64,000 nt of DNA from Floridanema evergladense (GCF_041929205.1 NZ_JBHFNT010000309.1), one strand, 5' to 3'. Positions 7,825 through 17,805 are shown, counted from the first letter of the stretch. Notes: generated by a model not told the origin, from the sequence alone. A program made the numbers and translations.

Positions 7825-8190
7825 ATGAGTTCTGCTGTAGACTTTCAACCTAGCCAAATCGTCTGTTTAGAACATCAGGAAACCCGCTTGTATGCTGAAG
7901 TGATTCAGATTGTAGAATCACGACAGGTAGCTTGGGTACGTCCTTTGATGTTGGTGGTGTTTTTAGGCGATCGCCTGGACTCCGAACCCTTTACTTTGTA
8001 TGATTTAAGTCAAGGTGCAGATTTACTATGGTCAAGCAATTTATTCCGACCTGCTTTGGATACAGAAGTTTTACCGTTGTTTACTCACCTGCAAACCTCT
8101 AAAACTCAAGGTGAAAACCAGCAGTTAGCGCATCAACAGCTACAGCGTTTTGTTCGTCAACTTTGGCAAGATTATGAGGGTAAGTTTTGA
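7825..8190 (+). CDS. Conserved cyanobacterial protein of unknown function
   Basis: The predicted soluble protein has about 121 residues. Its first half looks like a small beta-barrel (IVCLEHQETRLYAEVIQIV, then VAWVRPLMLV). An LSQGADLLWSSNLFRPALDTEVLP segment follows, and the C-terminus is helical and glutamine-rich. I recall similar proteins in other cyanobacteria but no assigned function. ATG 7825 has GGAG at 7812-7815 with normal spacing and is preferred to the in-frame GTG at 7810. It stands alone between clpS and the DapL-type gene. Confidence 0.65.
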   Translation: MSSAVDFQPSQIVCLEHQETRLYAEVIQIVESRQVAWVRPLMLVVFLGDRLDSEPFTLYDLSQGADLLWSSNLFRPALDTEVLPLFTHLQTSKTQGENQQLAHQQLQRFVRQLWQDYEGKF

Positions 8191-8335
8191 ACGGTTTTTT
8201 TCGATAAATTTGTAGAAATTTTGGCTATCAAGGCAAGATGAGACAAGGGAAAATAGCAAAATTCAAAGGAACCAAATTTTATTTTTATCTTCTATTTTTA
8301 CCTTCTGCCTTCTGCCTTGAAAAAGCCTTATTAAC

Positions 8336-9511
8336 TTAAGCTTGGTAATAAATTCCTGCTTGTTTCATTCGTTGCATGGCTTCGGATAGGCGTTCTTCGG
8401 AAATTGTTAAGGCGATGCGGAAAAAGCCTTCGCCTGCGTCTCCGTAACCGTTACCAGGGGGAACTACGATCGCGCATTTTTCCAACAATAAGGTAACAAA
8501 TTCAGTGGAAGTGTAACCTTTAGGTACGGGAACCCACACATAAAGGGTAGCTTTGGGGGCGGCAATTGTCCAACCCAAGGATCTTAACCCTTCTACAACC
8601 ACATCTCGTCGTTTTTGGTAAACTGACAACATTTGCTGAAGTTCTTTGCTACTGGTGGAATAAGCTGCGATCGCTGCCCGTTGAATTGCTTTAAATATAC
8701 CAGAATCTATATTAGTTTTAACTTGGCTCAATCCTTTAATTCCCAAGGCATTTCCCACCACAAAACCAATTCGCCAGCCAGCCATATTGTAAGACTTAGA
8801 TAGGCTGTGAAATTCGATCGCTATTTCTTTCGCACCCGGAATTTGCAGGACACTAGGCGGCTGATAACCTTCATAAGCTATTTCCGAGTAAGCATGATCG
8901 TGACACAACAAAATGTCATATTTTTGACAAAACTGAACTAACTGGGCAAAAAACTCTAAACTAGCCGTAGCACCAGTTGGATTATTCGGATAATTTACCC
9001 ATAACAATTTAGCCTTACTAGCCACTGCTTCGGGAATTGCTTGTAGATCTGGCAAAAACCCCCGTTCTGGCAGCAATGGCATATAGTAAGGTTGAGCACC
9101 AGCAAAAAATGTTGAAGTTCGATATACTGGATAGCCAGGATTAGGAATTAGCGTATAATCTCCTGGTTCTGCAAAAGCCAAAAAAGTATTGTGAATGGCT
9201 TCTTTTGAACCAATAGAAGGGATTACTTCGGTTTCTGGATTTAATCCACTAACTGCAAATCTCCGCTCCATCCAATCTACTACGGCTTGACGGTATTCTT
9301 TTGTACCCCGATAAGGCGGATAATTGTGAGTAGCAGGGTCATCGATCGCCTCGTGCATTGCTTGGACAATATGGACTGGTGTCGGTTTATCTGGATCGCC
9401 AATTGCCATATTAATAATGTCCACTCCTCGACTAACTAGTTCATCTCGTTTGCGATCGAGTTCTGCAAATAAGTAGGGAGGTATTTTTTCTAAACGTTGA
9501 GCAAACTGCAT
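8336..9511 (-). CDS. Class I aminotransferase, LL-diaminopimelate aminotransferase-type
   Basis: The 391-residue PLP enzyme is of fold type I. The PLP lysine is Lys239 in SLSKSYNMAGWR, the aspartate and tyrosine contacts lie in HDHAYSEIAYEG, and YPNNPTGA is near residue 174. The opening LEKIPPYLFAELDRKRDEL plus MAIGDPDKPTP matches the bacterial diaminopimelate aminotransferase subfamily (TIGR03540 type). That enzyme makes LL-DAP directly from tetrahydrodipicolinate for lysine and peptidoglycan. Cyanobacteria usually carry another, longer canonical DapL, so this copy may act on other amino acids. I therefore give no symbol. It is monocistronic, with the gene at 9649 upstream on the same strand. 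Confidence 0.85.
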   Translation of the reverse strand: MQFAQRLEKIPPYLFAELDRKRDELVSRGVDIINMAIGDPDKPTPVHIVQAMHEAIDDPATHNYPPYRGTKEYRQAVVDWMERRFAVSGLNPETEVIPSIGSKEAIHNTFLAFAEPGDYTLIPNPGYPVYRTSTFFAGAQPYYMPLLPERGFLPDLQAIPEAVASKAKLLWVNYPNNPTGATASLEFFAQLVQFCQKYDILLCHDHAYSEIAYEGYQPPSVLQIPGAKEIAIEFHSLSKSYNMAGWRIGFVVGNALGIKGLSQVKTNIDSGIFKAIQRAAIAAYSTSSKELQQMLSVYQKRRDVVVEGLRSLGWTIAAPKATLYVWVPVPKGYTSTEFVTLLLEKCAIVVPPGNGYGDAGEGFFRIALTISEERLSEAMQRMKQAGIYYQA

Positions 9512-9648
9512 GGCAACTGTATTTGATGTAGGATAGGAAAGCCATTTGACAGTTTACCGTTTAGTTAGCTCTGTTAATGCACACCTGACTCAATATTTGA
9601 GCTTTCAGAGCTTTTATATACACTAAACCACCATCTTTCCTAGTTAAT

Positions 9649-9843
9649 TTAGCAAGTCGGAACTAACTGAATTCGACCTGCATCCATTTCATCCATCAAC
9701 AATTCCAAGGCTTCGTAATCAACATCTGAGATATATCCCAGTCTCGTTAGTTCATAGTTGATTTCATTTTCGATATCTGGAGTCAGACGACGAATAGAAA
9801 TCGCTTTTTCTACAAGTCCACGAATCGCGTTTTTAGCTTCCAC
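9649..9843 (-). CDS. Small conserved cyanobacterial protein, unknown function
   Basis: The 64-residue acidic protein is predicted to be all-helical. It has a basic first helix (KNAIRGLVEKAISIRR) and a very acidic C-terminus (DVDYEALELLMDEMDAG). It contains no cysteine pair, signal peptide or membrane segment. I recall closely similar short proteins in many cyanobacteria, which supports it as a real gene, but not their role. The start is GTG at 9843. Confidence 0.65.
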   Translation of the reverse strand: MEAKNAIRGLVEKAISIRRLTPDIENEINYELTRLGYISDVDYEALELLMDEMDAGRIQLVPTC

Positions 9844-10355
9844 GGTTACTGACCAGAACTCCTTTATGAGAAGATTCTCTATTAAATATTTTTCAGATGG
9901 AGTGATCGAAACCTTTCAATTCTAGTGATATGACTCACAGTCATCATCAAAAAACTTATGTTTGACTCGAAATAGGTAATTAAATATCTAGCCATATAAA
10001 AAATGTTAGATATTGTGCATCTACAGTTTTGATTGATATAGCCAGAAGCAAGCTTAGCGATAGTGTAACTAAGATGATTTTTGTTTATCAGTTTGGCACT
10101 ATTTGACCTAAATCATCAGCGTTCAAACAGATACTCTACTCACTTACTTCTTGACCTCACGGGAAATTTTGAGAGGCTTTTCCGTATCATTACATACTTT
10201 ATCACGAAATTATCTTGTTAGAATCTTTAAAAAAGTTCTAATCTAAGTAAAGTTTCTGTAAAAATACGGATATTACCTGTTCAATATTCTGCTTCAGGTT
10301 ATAACCTTTATTACATGGAATGGCACAGTAATTTTTCTAATAACAGGACTGAATC
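9844..10355. other. A/T-rich divergent intergenic region
   Basis: About 510 bases separate the small gene at 9649-9843 and the STAS gene. The region is A/T-rich, with no open frame, strong hairpin or repeat that I can support. It presumably holds promoters for both directions. Confidence 0.4.
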
Positions 10356-10691
10356 ATGCAAACTTTAGCAGTAACTTCACCAATCACCGTTGTTCAACCC
10401 GAAGGACATCTTAATGCTGCTAATGCAGCTGAGTTTCGCGGTAAACTGACAGCAGCTGTCGCCGCCAATCCTAACGCTGTTGTGTTAGTGGACATGAAAC
10501 AGCTAGATTATATGGATAGTGCTGGATTAATGACTTTAGTTTCTGCTTTCAAGCTAGCACAGAGCCAAAACCAAAGATTTAGCCTTTGCTCCCTTTCCCC
10601 AGCTATTAGGATTATTTTTGAATTGACGCAGTTAAATAAAGTATTCGAGATATTTGAAAGTAGAAATGCTTTTGAAGCCACGTTGCAGTAG
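10356..10691 (+). CDS. STAS domain protein (anti-sigma factor antagonist)
   Basis: The 111-residue single STAS domain has the phospho-acceptor serine Ser55 in YMDSAGLMTL, the signature of SpoIIAA-like anti-sigma factor antagonists. The N-terminal strand ITVVQPEGHLN and the last helix FEIFESRNAFEATL match the fold. Such proteins switch partners with a serine kinase/anti-sigma factor and are controlled by a PP2C phosphatase. Neither partner is encoded in this window, so the pathway cannot be read. The gene is monocistronic. Confidence 0.85.
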   Translation: MQTLAVTSPITVVQPEGHLNAANAAEFRGKLTAAVAANPNAVVLVDMKQLDYMDSAGLMTLVSAFKLAQSQNQRFSLCSLSPAIRIIFELTQLNKVFEIFESRNAFEATLQ

Positions 10692-10982
10692 CTTCTCAAA
10701 GCAATCATGTTTCTGACGGCTTTTAATTAGTTGGGTTTGCTATCAAAGATACTTCAGAACGTTATCTACTTGAGCAATTTGTAAGTAACAAACGATACAA
10801 AATCGTCGATCGGCTTATTATTTTAAGCTTTTTGTATTTTACTAACAGTAATTTGATGTTGCTAAATCTGCTTGTTTCTTGCGGGAGAAAGCAGATTTTT
10901 GCCATGACTATGAGGAATAAATAAATTAATAATAGATAAAGTTAGGTTATAAAACCTCCCGATCGGTCTTCAGACAAGGATA

Positions 10983-13649
10983 ATGATTGTGGCAGTAGCA
11001 GTAGAACAGTTGCTCACACCAGATATTTTTAAGCCTGCGCGTTATTTAGGGAATGAGTTAGGTGCAGTGCATAAGCCTTGGGAGAAGGCGAAAGTGCGCT
11101 GGGTGTTGACTTATCCAGAAGTTTACGAGGTAGGAGCTTCTAACTTAGGCCATATTATTCTGTACAACATTTTAAATCGGCAACCTCGTCAGTTATGCGA
11201 TCGCGCCTACTTACCTGGAACCGACTTAGCAGCTAAACTACGCGCAACGAAAACGCCTTTATTTGCTGTTGAATCGCGTCAAGCGGTGAAAAATTTCGAT
11301 ATTTTGGGCTTTAGCCTCAGTTATGAACTAGGGGCGACAAATATCTTAGAAATGCTGGATTTGGCTGGAATTCCCTTAACTTGGCGAGAACGGGGAGAAA
11401 AGGATGATTTTCAGTATCCTTTGATTTTTGCTGGGGGACAAACAGCTACATCTAACCCGGAACCTTACGCTGAGTTTTTGGACTTTGTGGCTTTGGGTGA
11501 TGGGGAAGAACTGTTACCGGAAATAGGTTTGGTAATTGAAGAGGGTAAAGCCCAAGGGTTAAGTCGGAAAGAGTTATTGTTAGATTTAGCCCAAGTTCCG
11601 GGAGTTTACGTGCCTCAGTTTTATGATATGGCAACGGATGGTTCGGTTCATCCGAATCGCCCGGATGTTCCCAAAAGAATTTTACGCCGGGTAGCGACTC
11701 CGATTCCGGCTTATTCGATCGGGTTAGTTCCCTTTGTGGAAACAGTACACGATCGCTTAACAATAGAAATTCGTCGCGGTTGTACCAGGGGATGTCGTTT
11801 TTGTCAACCGGGAATGCTAACTCGCCCAGCTAGAGATGTGGAACCGGAACAGGTGATCGAAGCGATTTCCGCAGGAATGCGGGCGACTGGTTATAATGAG
11901 TTTTCTTTGTTATCTCTTTCCTGTTCGGATTATTTGGCTTTACCTTCGGTTGGGGTGGAAGTGAGAAACCGCCTCAAAGATGAAAATATTTCCCTCTCTT
12001 TACCTAGTCAAAGGGTTGATCGCTTCGATGAAAATATTGCCAATATTATCGGTGGAACTAGACAAAGTGGAATTACCTTTGCGCCGGAAGCTGGTACCCA
12101 GCGGATGCGGGACATCATTAATAAAGGTTTGACTAATGAAGAATTACTGCGGGGAGTAAAAACTGCCTACGAACAAGGGTGGGATAAAATAAAGTTATAC
12201 TTCATGATTGGTTTGCCTGGAGAAACCGATGCAGATGTGCTAGGAATTGGGGAAACTGTTCGCTGGTTACAGCAGGAATGTCGGATTAAAGGTAAGAAGC
12301 AAATTAATTTCACGCTGACGATTTCCAACTTTACGCCGAAACCTCACACACCTTTTCAATGGCATTCTGTTTCCACTGCGGAGTTTAAACGGAAACAGGG
12401 ACTTTTACGATCGGAATTTCGCTCGATGAAAGGTGTAAAAGCTAACTTTACCGACGTGCGAATTTCGGCAATGGAAGACTTTTTGGGAAGAGGAGATCGC
12501 CGTTTGTCTGCGGTACTGCGTCGCGCTTGGGAGTTGGGGGCTCAGAATGATTCTTGGTTTGATAGTTTGGAAAAAGCTTATGCAGCTTGGGGAGAAGCGA
12601 TCGCCCAATCTGATTTAACCTGGAAGTATCGTCTAGTAGAACAAGGCGAATGGAACCTGGTAGGGGCTGGTTTAGCGGATAATCTATCTACCCCAGAGAC
12701 AATTTCAGAACAAAACCCGCCCTTAGAGAAAACAGAAGAAGAACGGTTCGATCGACCTCTACCTTGGGATCATATCGATACCGGAATCGATAAAAATTGG
12801 CTGAAAACTGACTTAGCAAAAGCCCTAGAAGCAGCGACAGTTCCAGATTGTTCGTTTGAAGGTTGTTCCCATTGTGGGGTATGCGGCACCGATTTTGGAC
12901 ATAACATAGTAGTATCACCTCCACCAATTCCCGAATTTGTGGGTGAGTTCGTTCCTAACCAACACAAAGCCCAGCGGTTGCGAGTTCGGTTTGGGAAACG
13001 CGGTGAGATGGCTTTAGTAAGCCATTTGGATTTAGTCAGGTTGTTCGATCGCGCCATCAGGCGGGCGGCGATACCAGTCACTTTTACTGGTGGTTTTCAT
13101 CCTAGTCCGCGAATTTCGATCGCCAATGCCTTATCCTTGGGAAGCACCAGCGAAGGCGAAATCGTAGATTTTGAGTTAACCGAAGCAATGGAAGTAGCAA
13201 GTTTCCAAGCCAAGTTAGCCCAAGCACTGCCTGAAAATATTCCCATTTATCATGTTGAGGAGGTACACTTAAAAACGCCCGCAGCTACTCAATTGTTAGA
13301 AAAAGCCGAGTATGTGTTAACAGTAGCCTCTGTTACAGACAATTTACCTGCACAGTGGGTCGAATGGATAGCAGAAGTAGTCAAGAGCGATCGAATTTTG
13401 GTAGAGCATACTACTAAGTCAGGGAAAAAGGTAGAAGTGAATTTGTGCGATCGCCTGTTAGAATTAGAACTTGTCTCCACCGAAACCGAAAATCAGCAAC
13501 AGGCAAAAATCCGTTATCTAGGTAATTGCCGAAATGATGGGAACTTGTTGCGCCCGGAACACATCATTTATATGCTAGAACAAGTAACAAGATTTCAGTT
13601 TCAACTACTTCACGCTCACCGGACTCAGTTAATCCTAGAACCAGCGTAG
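10983..13649 (+). CDS. Radical SAM protein (TIGR03960 family) fused to a TIGR03936/DUF2344 domain
   Basis: This is an 888-residue two-part protein. The N-terminal part has a B12-binding-like region and a radical SAM core with the CxxxCxxC cluster CTRGCRFC (Cys267, Cys271, Cys274), which binds the SAM-cleaving 4Fe-4S cluster. It continues with LSLSCSDY and LPSQRVDRF. A second Cys-rich motif, CSFEGCSHCGVCG, near residues 622-636, may bind another cluster or zinc. The C-terminal part, from about residue 660 (LRVRFGKRGEMALVSHLDL), is the DUF2344 domain. In many bacteria the two parts are separate neighbours of RNase E/G, and here rne follows. The substrate is unknown; a role linked to RNA or the ribosome is inferred from context only. 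Start ATG at 10983. Confidence 0.85.
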   Translation: MIVAVAVEQLLTPDIFKPARYLGNELGAVHKPWEKAKVRWVLTYPEVYEVGASNLGHIILYNILNRQPRQLCDRAYLPGTDLAAKLRATKTPLFAVESRQAVKNFDILGFSLSYELGATNILEMLDLAGIPLTWRERGEKDDFQYPLIFAGGQTATSNPEPYAEFLDFVALGDGEELLPEIGLVIEEGKAQGLSRKELLLDLAQVPGVYVPQFYDMATDGSVHPNRPDVPKRILRRVATPIPAYSIGLVPFVETVHDRLTIEIRRGCTRGCRFCQPGMLTRPARDVEPEQVIEAISAGMRATGYNEFSLLSLSCSDYLALPSVGVEVRNRLKDENISLSLPSQRVDRFDENIANIIGGTRQSGITFAPEAGTQRMRDIINKGLTNEELLRGVKTAYEQGWDKIKLYFMIGLPGETDADVLGIGETVRWLQQECRIKGKKQINFTLTISNFTPKPHTPFQWHSVSTAEFKRKQGLLRSEFRSMKGVKANFTDVRISAMEDFLGRGDRRLSAVLRRAWELGAQNDSWFDSLEKAYAAWGEAIAQSDLTWKYRLVEQGEWNLVGAGLADNLSTPETISEQNPPLEKTEEERFDRPLPWDHIDTGIDKNWLKTDLAKALEAATVPDCSFEGCSHCGVCGTDFGHNIVVSPPPIPEFVGEFVPNQHKAQRLRVRFGKRGEMALVSHLDLVRLFDRAIRRAAIPVTFTGGFHPSPRISIANALSLGSTSEGEIVDFELTEAMEVASFQAKLAQALPENIPIYHVEEVHLKTPAATQLLEKAEYVLTVASVTDNLPAQWVEWIAEVVKSDRILVEHTTKSGKKVEVNLCDRLLELELVSTETENQQQAKIRYLGNCRNDGNLLRPEHIIYMLEQVTRFQFQLLHAHRTQLILEPA

Positions 13650-14737
13650 GCTTCAGAATTCCCAAAAACAATAATTTTTGCTTATTAAAAAGCAGCAAAA
13701 AATGTACCTGCCTGGTCAATGGATGAAATTACCTAGTTTAGATGTGATAAGATGCGATTTAGAGTTAAGCAAAAATAAGAAGCTTTCATGTTTCTTCGTA
13801 ACAACTGCCTTGTGGTTAACTCTAAAATGAAATTTACTGACTTTCATCTGTGTCGGTGGTGTTTAGAAGTAAATAGTTGCTCTGGCTCATATTTCTGACT
13901 AAACTCGTCCATAGACACTAAAAAATCGTATTTAATGCTAGGGGTTTCAGTTTCCCTCTCTATTAAATTTCCCATGTTTCTATTGATAGAAAAAAGGGAA
14001 AAAATAGGCAGCAACCTGAGTTTTACGACCTTGGTAGACTAAATTTTTTCTACCTTACAAAGGTAAAAGCTAGGGGAAGATAGGGGAATTTAACATAATA
14101 GACTCGCAAAGCGTCAACGCGCTGCTACCGCTAACAAACCAAAAAACTTGGTTAGATATGCCTTTAATTAATCTGCGCCCAGCACCCCAAATGAAAAAAC
14201 CTAGATGTGCCACAACGCTTTCTCCAAGAGGCTGGATATGCCAATCATTCACGAAGCTTGTGTGTTAGCACACTCTAGATTCAAAAAAGGGTTATTGTAC
14301 CTCCCTCCAGAGATAAAGTACAGTGGAAGAAAAAGTCGATTTGGGTAAATGGATTTACGAAGTTCGGCTCTAGGCGCGATAAGTGCTGAGGCACAGGCTA
14401 ACGCGAAACGTGCTACGCACACGCTAACGCGAACGAATTACAAATTAATTACTCTAAGGAAGTTAAGTGAGATATTCTGTCATTTCTGAGTTATTGACAA
14501 CCCAAAATATTTTCTGAAAATTGATGTAATAGTTCATCAGTAGATTCGGAAATTTAGGAATTACTTAGTACAGGCAAGATGCCCGTACTTACTTGCTTCA
14601 AAAAGCAGATTTTTCAAACCATTGCCAACAAGAAGAAAGCTAAATAATGATTTTGATTTTAATTTGTGATTGAGGTTTTTTTTAATCCAAAATCCAAAAT
14701 ATAAAGTCTAAAATCTAAAATTTTAAGAGGTATTTGA
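13650..14737 (+). promoter_or_regulatory. 1.1-kb rne upstream region / probable long leader
   Basis: The 1088-base region before rne has no supported gene. Visible elements are a U-rich hairpin (TTTTTTC then TACCTT-ACA-AAGGTA, 14051-14065), a GTGTG-TTAG-CACAC hairpin near 14259-14272, a GTGCTACGCACAC repeat (14409-14435), and a GTACAGGCAAGATGCCCGTAC palindrome (14568-14588). An AAAATCC/AAAATCT tandem tract (about 14648-14723) ends directly at the ribosome-binding site. RNase E is known to control its own mRNA through a long U-rich leader, so this region is a candidate for such control. The transcription start cannot be placed from sequence. Confidence 0.5.
14648..14723. repeat. AAAATC-type short tandem repeats before rne
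   Basis: A TTTTGATTTTAATTTGTGATT arm is followed by AATCCAAAATCCAAAATATAAAG and AAAATCTAAAATT. The two halves are roughly complementary. The tract ends next to AAGAGG at 14724-14729, the likely ribosome-binding site of rne. Confidence 0.6.
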
Positions 14738-17008
14738 ATGCCAAAGCAAATCATCATAGCTGAACAACATCGTATTGCTGCCGTATTTTCTGAAGATCAA
14801 ATTCAAGAATTAGTTGTTGCTACTGGAAATCACCAAGTAGGAGATATTTACCTTGGTGTAGTGGAAAATGTATTACCTGGGATTGATGCAGCTTTTGTAA
14901 ATATTGGCGATCCAGAACGCAACGGATTTATTCACGTTTCCGACTTAGGCCCATTAAGATTAAAACGGACAGCAGGAGCAATTACCGAACTGTTAGCGCC
15001 ACAACAAAAAGTCTTAGTCCAAGTAATGAAAGAGCCGACGGGGAATAAAGGCCCGCGACTCACTGGTAATATTACTTTGCCCGGTCGTTATTTAGTATTA
15101 ATGCCCTTTGGCAGAGGGGTAAATTTATCAAGGCGAATTAAAAGTGAAAGCGAGCGCAATCGCCTGAGAGCCTTAGCAATTTTGTTAAAGCCACCGGGAA
15201 TGGGTTTGTTGGTGCGAACTGAGGCAGAAAATAAGCCAGAAGAAGCGATTATTGAGGACTTAGAAGCGCTACAAAAACAATGGGAAGCGATTCAACAAGA
15301 AGTAATTTCCAGTCGGGCTCCGGCTTTATTAAACCGGGATGATGACTTCGTGCAGCGCGTGTTACGCGATATGTATAGCGAAGATGTGAATCGAATTGTG
15401 GTAGATTCTCACACTGGAGTGAAGCGAGTTAAGCAACATTTGATTAACTGGAGTGCTGGGAAGACACCACAAGGGGTTTTAATCGATCATCATCGCGATC
15501 GCTTACCCATCCTAGACTACTTCCGAGTCAATGCCGCAATCAGAGAAGCTCTTAAACCCAGAGTAGACTTACCTTCTGGTGGGTATATCATCATCGAGCC
15601 TACCGAAGCACTTACCGTAATTGACGTTAACTCCGGTTCTTTCACCCGTTCTGCGACAGCTAGAGAAACCGTGTTATGGACAAACTGCGAAGCCGCTACC
15701 GAAATCGCCCGTCAATTGAAACTACGGAATCTGGCTGGAGTAATCATCGTTGACTTTATTGATATGGACTCCAGGCGCGATCAGCTACAAGTCCTAGAGC
15801 ATTTTAACAAAGCCCTAAAAGCAGATAAAGCCAGACCCCAAATTGCTCAACTGAGCGAACTTGGCTTAGTGGAACTGACTCGGAAACGCCAAGGTCAAAA
15901 TATTTATGAATTATTTGGTCGTCCTTGTCCCACTTGTGGTGGTAACGGTCATATAGTCCATTTACCAGGGGAAAATATAGCTAGAGAACGGGAAAGTTAC
16001 GATACAGAAGCTAAGAGATGGACAGATACAGGTAGTGAAGAAGCTGTCTCGCCTGTCTCACCCCGTCACCGCATTTCCATCCCATCTCCTGTAGGAAATG
16101 GAGAATCTAGAGATAGAGAACGCTTTTCAGAAAGAGAAACTCCTGTTTCATCGTTCAGAGATTATCCAACAGCCGAACCAAGTCGCGCACCTGTAAAGGA
16201 AATTAAGAACCCTGTATGGGAAGACAAAGGTTACGCAGACGATCTTGACCCTAATTCTGATTATCCAGATGCAGACTTGCTCAATCACCCCGACTTGAAA
16301 GATCGAGGCGGGTTGAATAATGCGCGTCGTCGTCGCCGTCGTCGTTTGGGGATTGGTGAAAGCGAGGAGATGAACAGAATGCCTGGAAATCCTGCACCTT
16401 TTTCAGGGGCGAGTGAGTCTGGTTGGGTTCAGGAACAGGAACCGGAGATGTCTGCTCCTGCGCCGAAAACCTTCCCTACCCAGATTTCTAAGAATCCCTC
16501 AATCATACAAAAAGGAATTCGTTTAGATTCTTCCGATCGCTACAATCGTCCGAGTAAAGAAGTTACACCTGCGGAAGTGATTTCTGTGGAAATGACACCA
16601 GAGGAGCAGGATGTTTATGCCTTGATGGGTATATCACCTTTGCTGTTATTAGATCGGGAAGTAAAAAATCCAAAAACAGCGACGGTTGCTATTAAGTTAC
16701 CAGGAGAATCTGATTCAGAATCTAATGATGATGCAGGGCGATCGCTAACAGAAAGTTACAACAAAAATGATGTAACAACTGAAGTTGAAACAGCCGATGA
16801 TGAGCCGGAAAATTATCAGTTGGAACTGGACTTTTCTGAGCCTGCCACTGAAGAAGAGCAGATAATTGAATCTCCTGTTTTGGTGAGTATGGAGGAACCT
16901 GAAACTACTCCTGAAAGTAGCGAAAGTGAAAGTGAAACGGTTGATAATGGAGCGCGTCGCCGTCGTCGTCGTCGTTCCTCTTCTGTTGATACTGATGGGG
17001 GAATTTAA
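14738..17008 (+). CDS. rne: Ribonuclease E/G
   Basis: This 756-residue endoribonuclease of the RNase E/G family processes rRNA and mRNA. The catalytic half (about residues 1-410) has an S1 RNA-binding domain (GDIYLGVVENVLPGIDAAFVNIG), the 5'-sensor region, and the DNase-like catalytic site with IDVNSGSF and DFIDMD aspartates. The zinc-link CPTCGG lies near residue 397. The long C-terminal half is disordered and acidic, with two arginine runs: one near residues 528-534 (followed by LGIGE) and one near the end, followed by SSSVDTDGGI. The terminal arginine peptide is the known docking site for polynucleotide phosphorylase in cyanobacterial RNase E. Start ATG at 14738 with AAGAGG upstream. rnhB follows 84 bases later. 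Confidence 0.95.
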   Translation: MPKQIIIAEQHRIAAVFSEDQIQELVVATGNHQVGDIYLGVVENVLPGIDAAFVNIGDPERNGFIHVSDLGPLRLKRTAGAITELLAPQQKVLVQVMKEPTGNKGPRLTGNITLPGRYLVLMPFGRGVNLSRRIKSESERNRLRALAILLKPPGMGLLVRTEAENKPEEAIIEDLEALQKQWEAIQQEVISSRAPALLNRDDDFVQRVLRDMYSEDVNRIVVDSHTGVKRVKQHLINWSAGKTPQGVLIDHHRDRLPILDYFRVNAAIREALKPRVDLPSGGYIIIEPTEALTVIDVNSGSFTRSATARETVLWTNCEAATEIARQLKLRNLAGVIIVDFIDMDSRRDQLQVLEHFNKALKADKARPQIAQLSELGLVELTRKRQGQNIYELFGRPCPTCGGNGHIVHLPGENIARERESYDTEAKRWTDTGSEEAVSPVSPRHRISIPSPVGNGESRDRERFSERETPVSSFRDYPTAEPSRAPVKEIKNPVWEDKGYADDLDPNSDYPDADLLNHPDLKDRGGLNNARRRRRRRLGIGESEEMNRMPGNPAPFSGASESGWVQEQEPEMSAPAPKTFPTQISKNPSIIQKGIRLDSSDRYNRPSKEVTPAEVISVEMTPEEQDVYALMGISPLLLLDREVKNPKTATVAIKLPGESDSESNDDAGRSLTESYNKNDVTTEVETADDEPENYQLELDFSEPATEEEQIIESPVLVSMEEPETTPESSESESETVDNGARRRRRRRSSSVDTDGGI

Positions 17009-17092
17009 CAAAGTTAATCATTAGTCATTTGTCATTGGTGAAAGCTCTTACAAATGACAAGTGACTAATGACTAATAACAATTCATCGCACT

Positions 17093-17695
17093 ATGAAGGA
17101 ACCAGTCACTAGTATCTATTCATTAGCAAATTTAGTTGCTGGAGTTGATGAAGTAGGAAGAGGCTGTTTGTTTGGCCCAGTGGTAGCAGCAGCAGTCATC
17201 TTACCTGATGAGGCGCTCTTAGGATTGAAGAGTGCGGGAATTAAAGACAGCAAACAGTTAACTAATTTTGGTAGAAAAAAATTTGATTTAATGATTCGTC
17301 AAACCGCTTTAGATTACCAAATTGGTTACTGTTCTGCGGCGGAAATTGACCAAATTAACATTTTCCAAGCTTCTTTGTTGGCAATGAAACGGGCTGTAAC
17401 TAAACTAAAGTTATGCCCTAGTCTTTGTTTGGTGGATGGTAAATGGGCGATTCCCGGTCTGGAAATACCTCAACAGTCAATTATTAAGGGTGACGAGCAG
17501 ATTTTGGCGATCGCAGCTGCCAGCATCATAGCTAAAGTATGGCGCGATGACCTCATCCTCCGTTTAGCTAAAAAATACCCCCACTATGGCTTAGAAGCCC
17601 ACAAAGGCTACGGTACAGCCCGTCACCTTTTAGCATTAAAAGAACATGGCCCATCACGTCATCATCGCCGTTCTTTTCGTCCTTGTCGAGAGTAG
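17093..17695 (+). CDS. rnhB: Ribonuclease HII
   Basis: The 200-residue enzyme removes RNA from RNA-DNA hybrids, including single ribonucleotides. Family motifs are AGVDEVGRGCLFGPVVAAAV (catalytic Asp and Glu), IKDSKQLT, LVDGKW (catalytic Asp), and KGDEQILAIAAASIIAKVWRD. The terminal HHRRSFRPC is also usual. It follows rne on the same strand, so an RNA-processing operon is likely. A repeat element begins at its stop codon. Confidence 0.95.
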   Translation: MKEPVTSIYSLANLVAGVDEVGRGCLFGPVVAAAVILPDEALLGLKSAGIKDSKQLTNFGRKKFDLMIRQTALDYQIGYCSAAEIDQINIFQASLLAMKRAVTKLKLCPSLCLVDGKWAIPGLEIPQQSIIKGDEQILAIAAASIIAKVWRDDLILRLAKKYPHYGLEAHKGYGTARHLLALKEHGPSRHHRRSFRPCRE

Positions 17696-17697
17696 GG

Positions 17698-17805
17698 GAC
17701 TGGGACAAGGGAACAAGGGGACAAGGGCGATTTATGAGTTTTGAGTTATGAGTTTTAAGTTATTAATTCAAAACTTAAAACTCATAACTAACGAAGAGAC
17801 AAGGA
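17698..17805. repeat. Dispersed palindromic repeat with GTCCCC tandem flank (copy 2, inverted)
   Basis: This is an inverted, nearly identical copy of the element at 821-935. It has a GGGACAAGGG tandem flank on the left, then ATGAGTTTTGAGTTATGAG, an AAGTTATTAATTCAAAAC hairpin centre, and CATAACTAACGAAG at the right end. Only a few mismatches separate the copies. It lies between rnhB and the convergent DUF1997 gene and may act as a terminator for both. Confidence 0.7.

Noticed and set aside
14070..14252. 60-codon minus-strand frame in the rne upstream region
   Set aside because: No recognisable motif and overlap with repeat-like DNA; more likely part of the non-coding leader.
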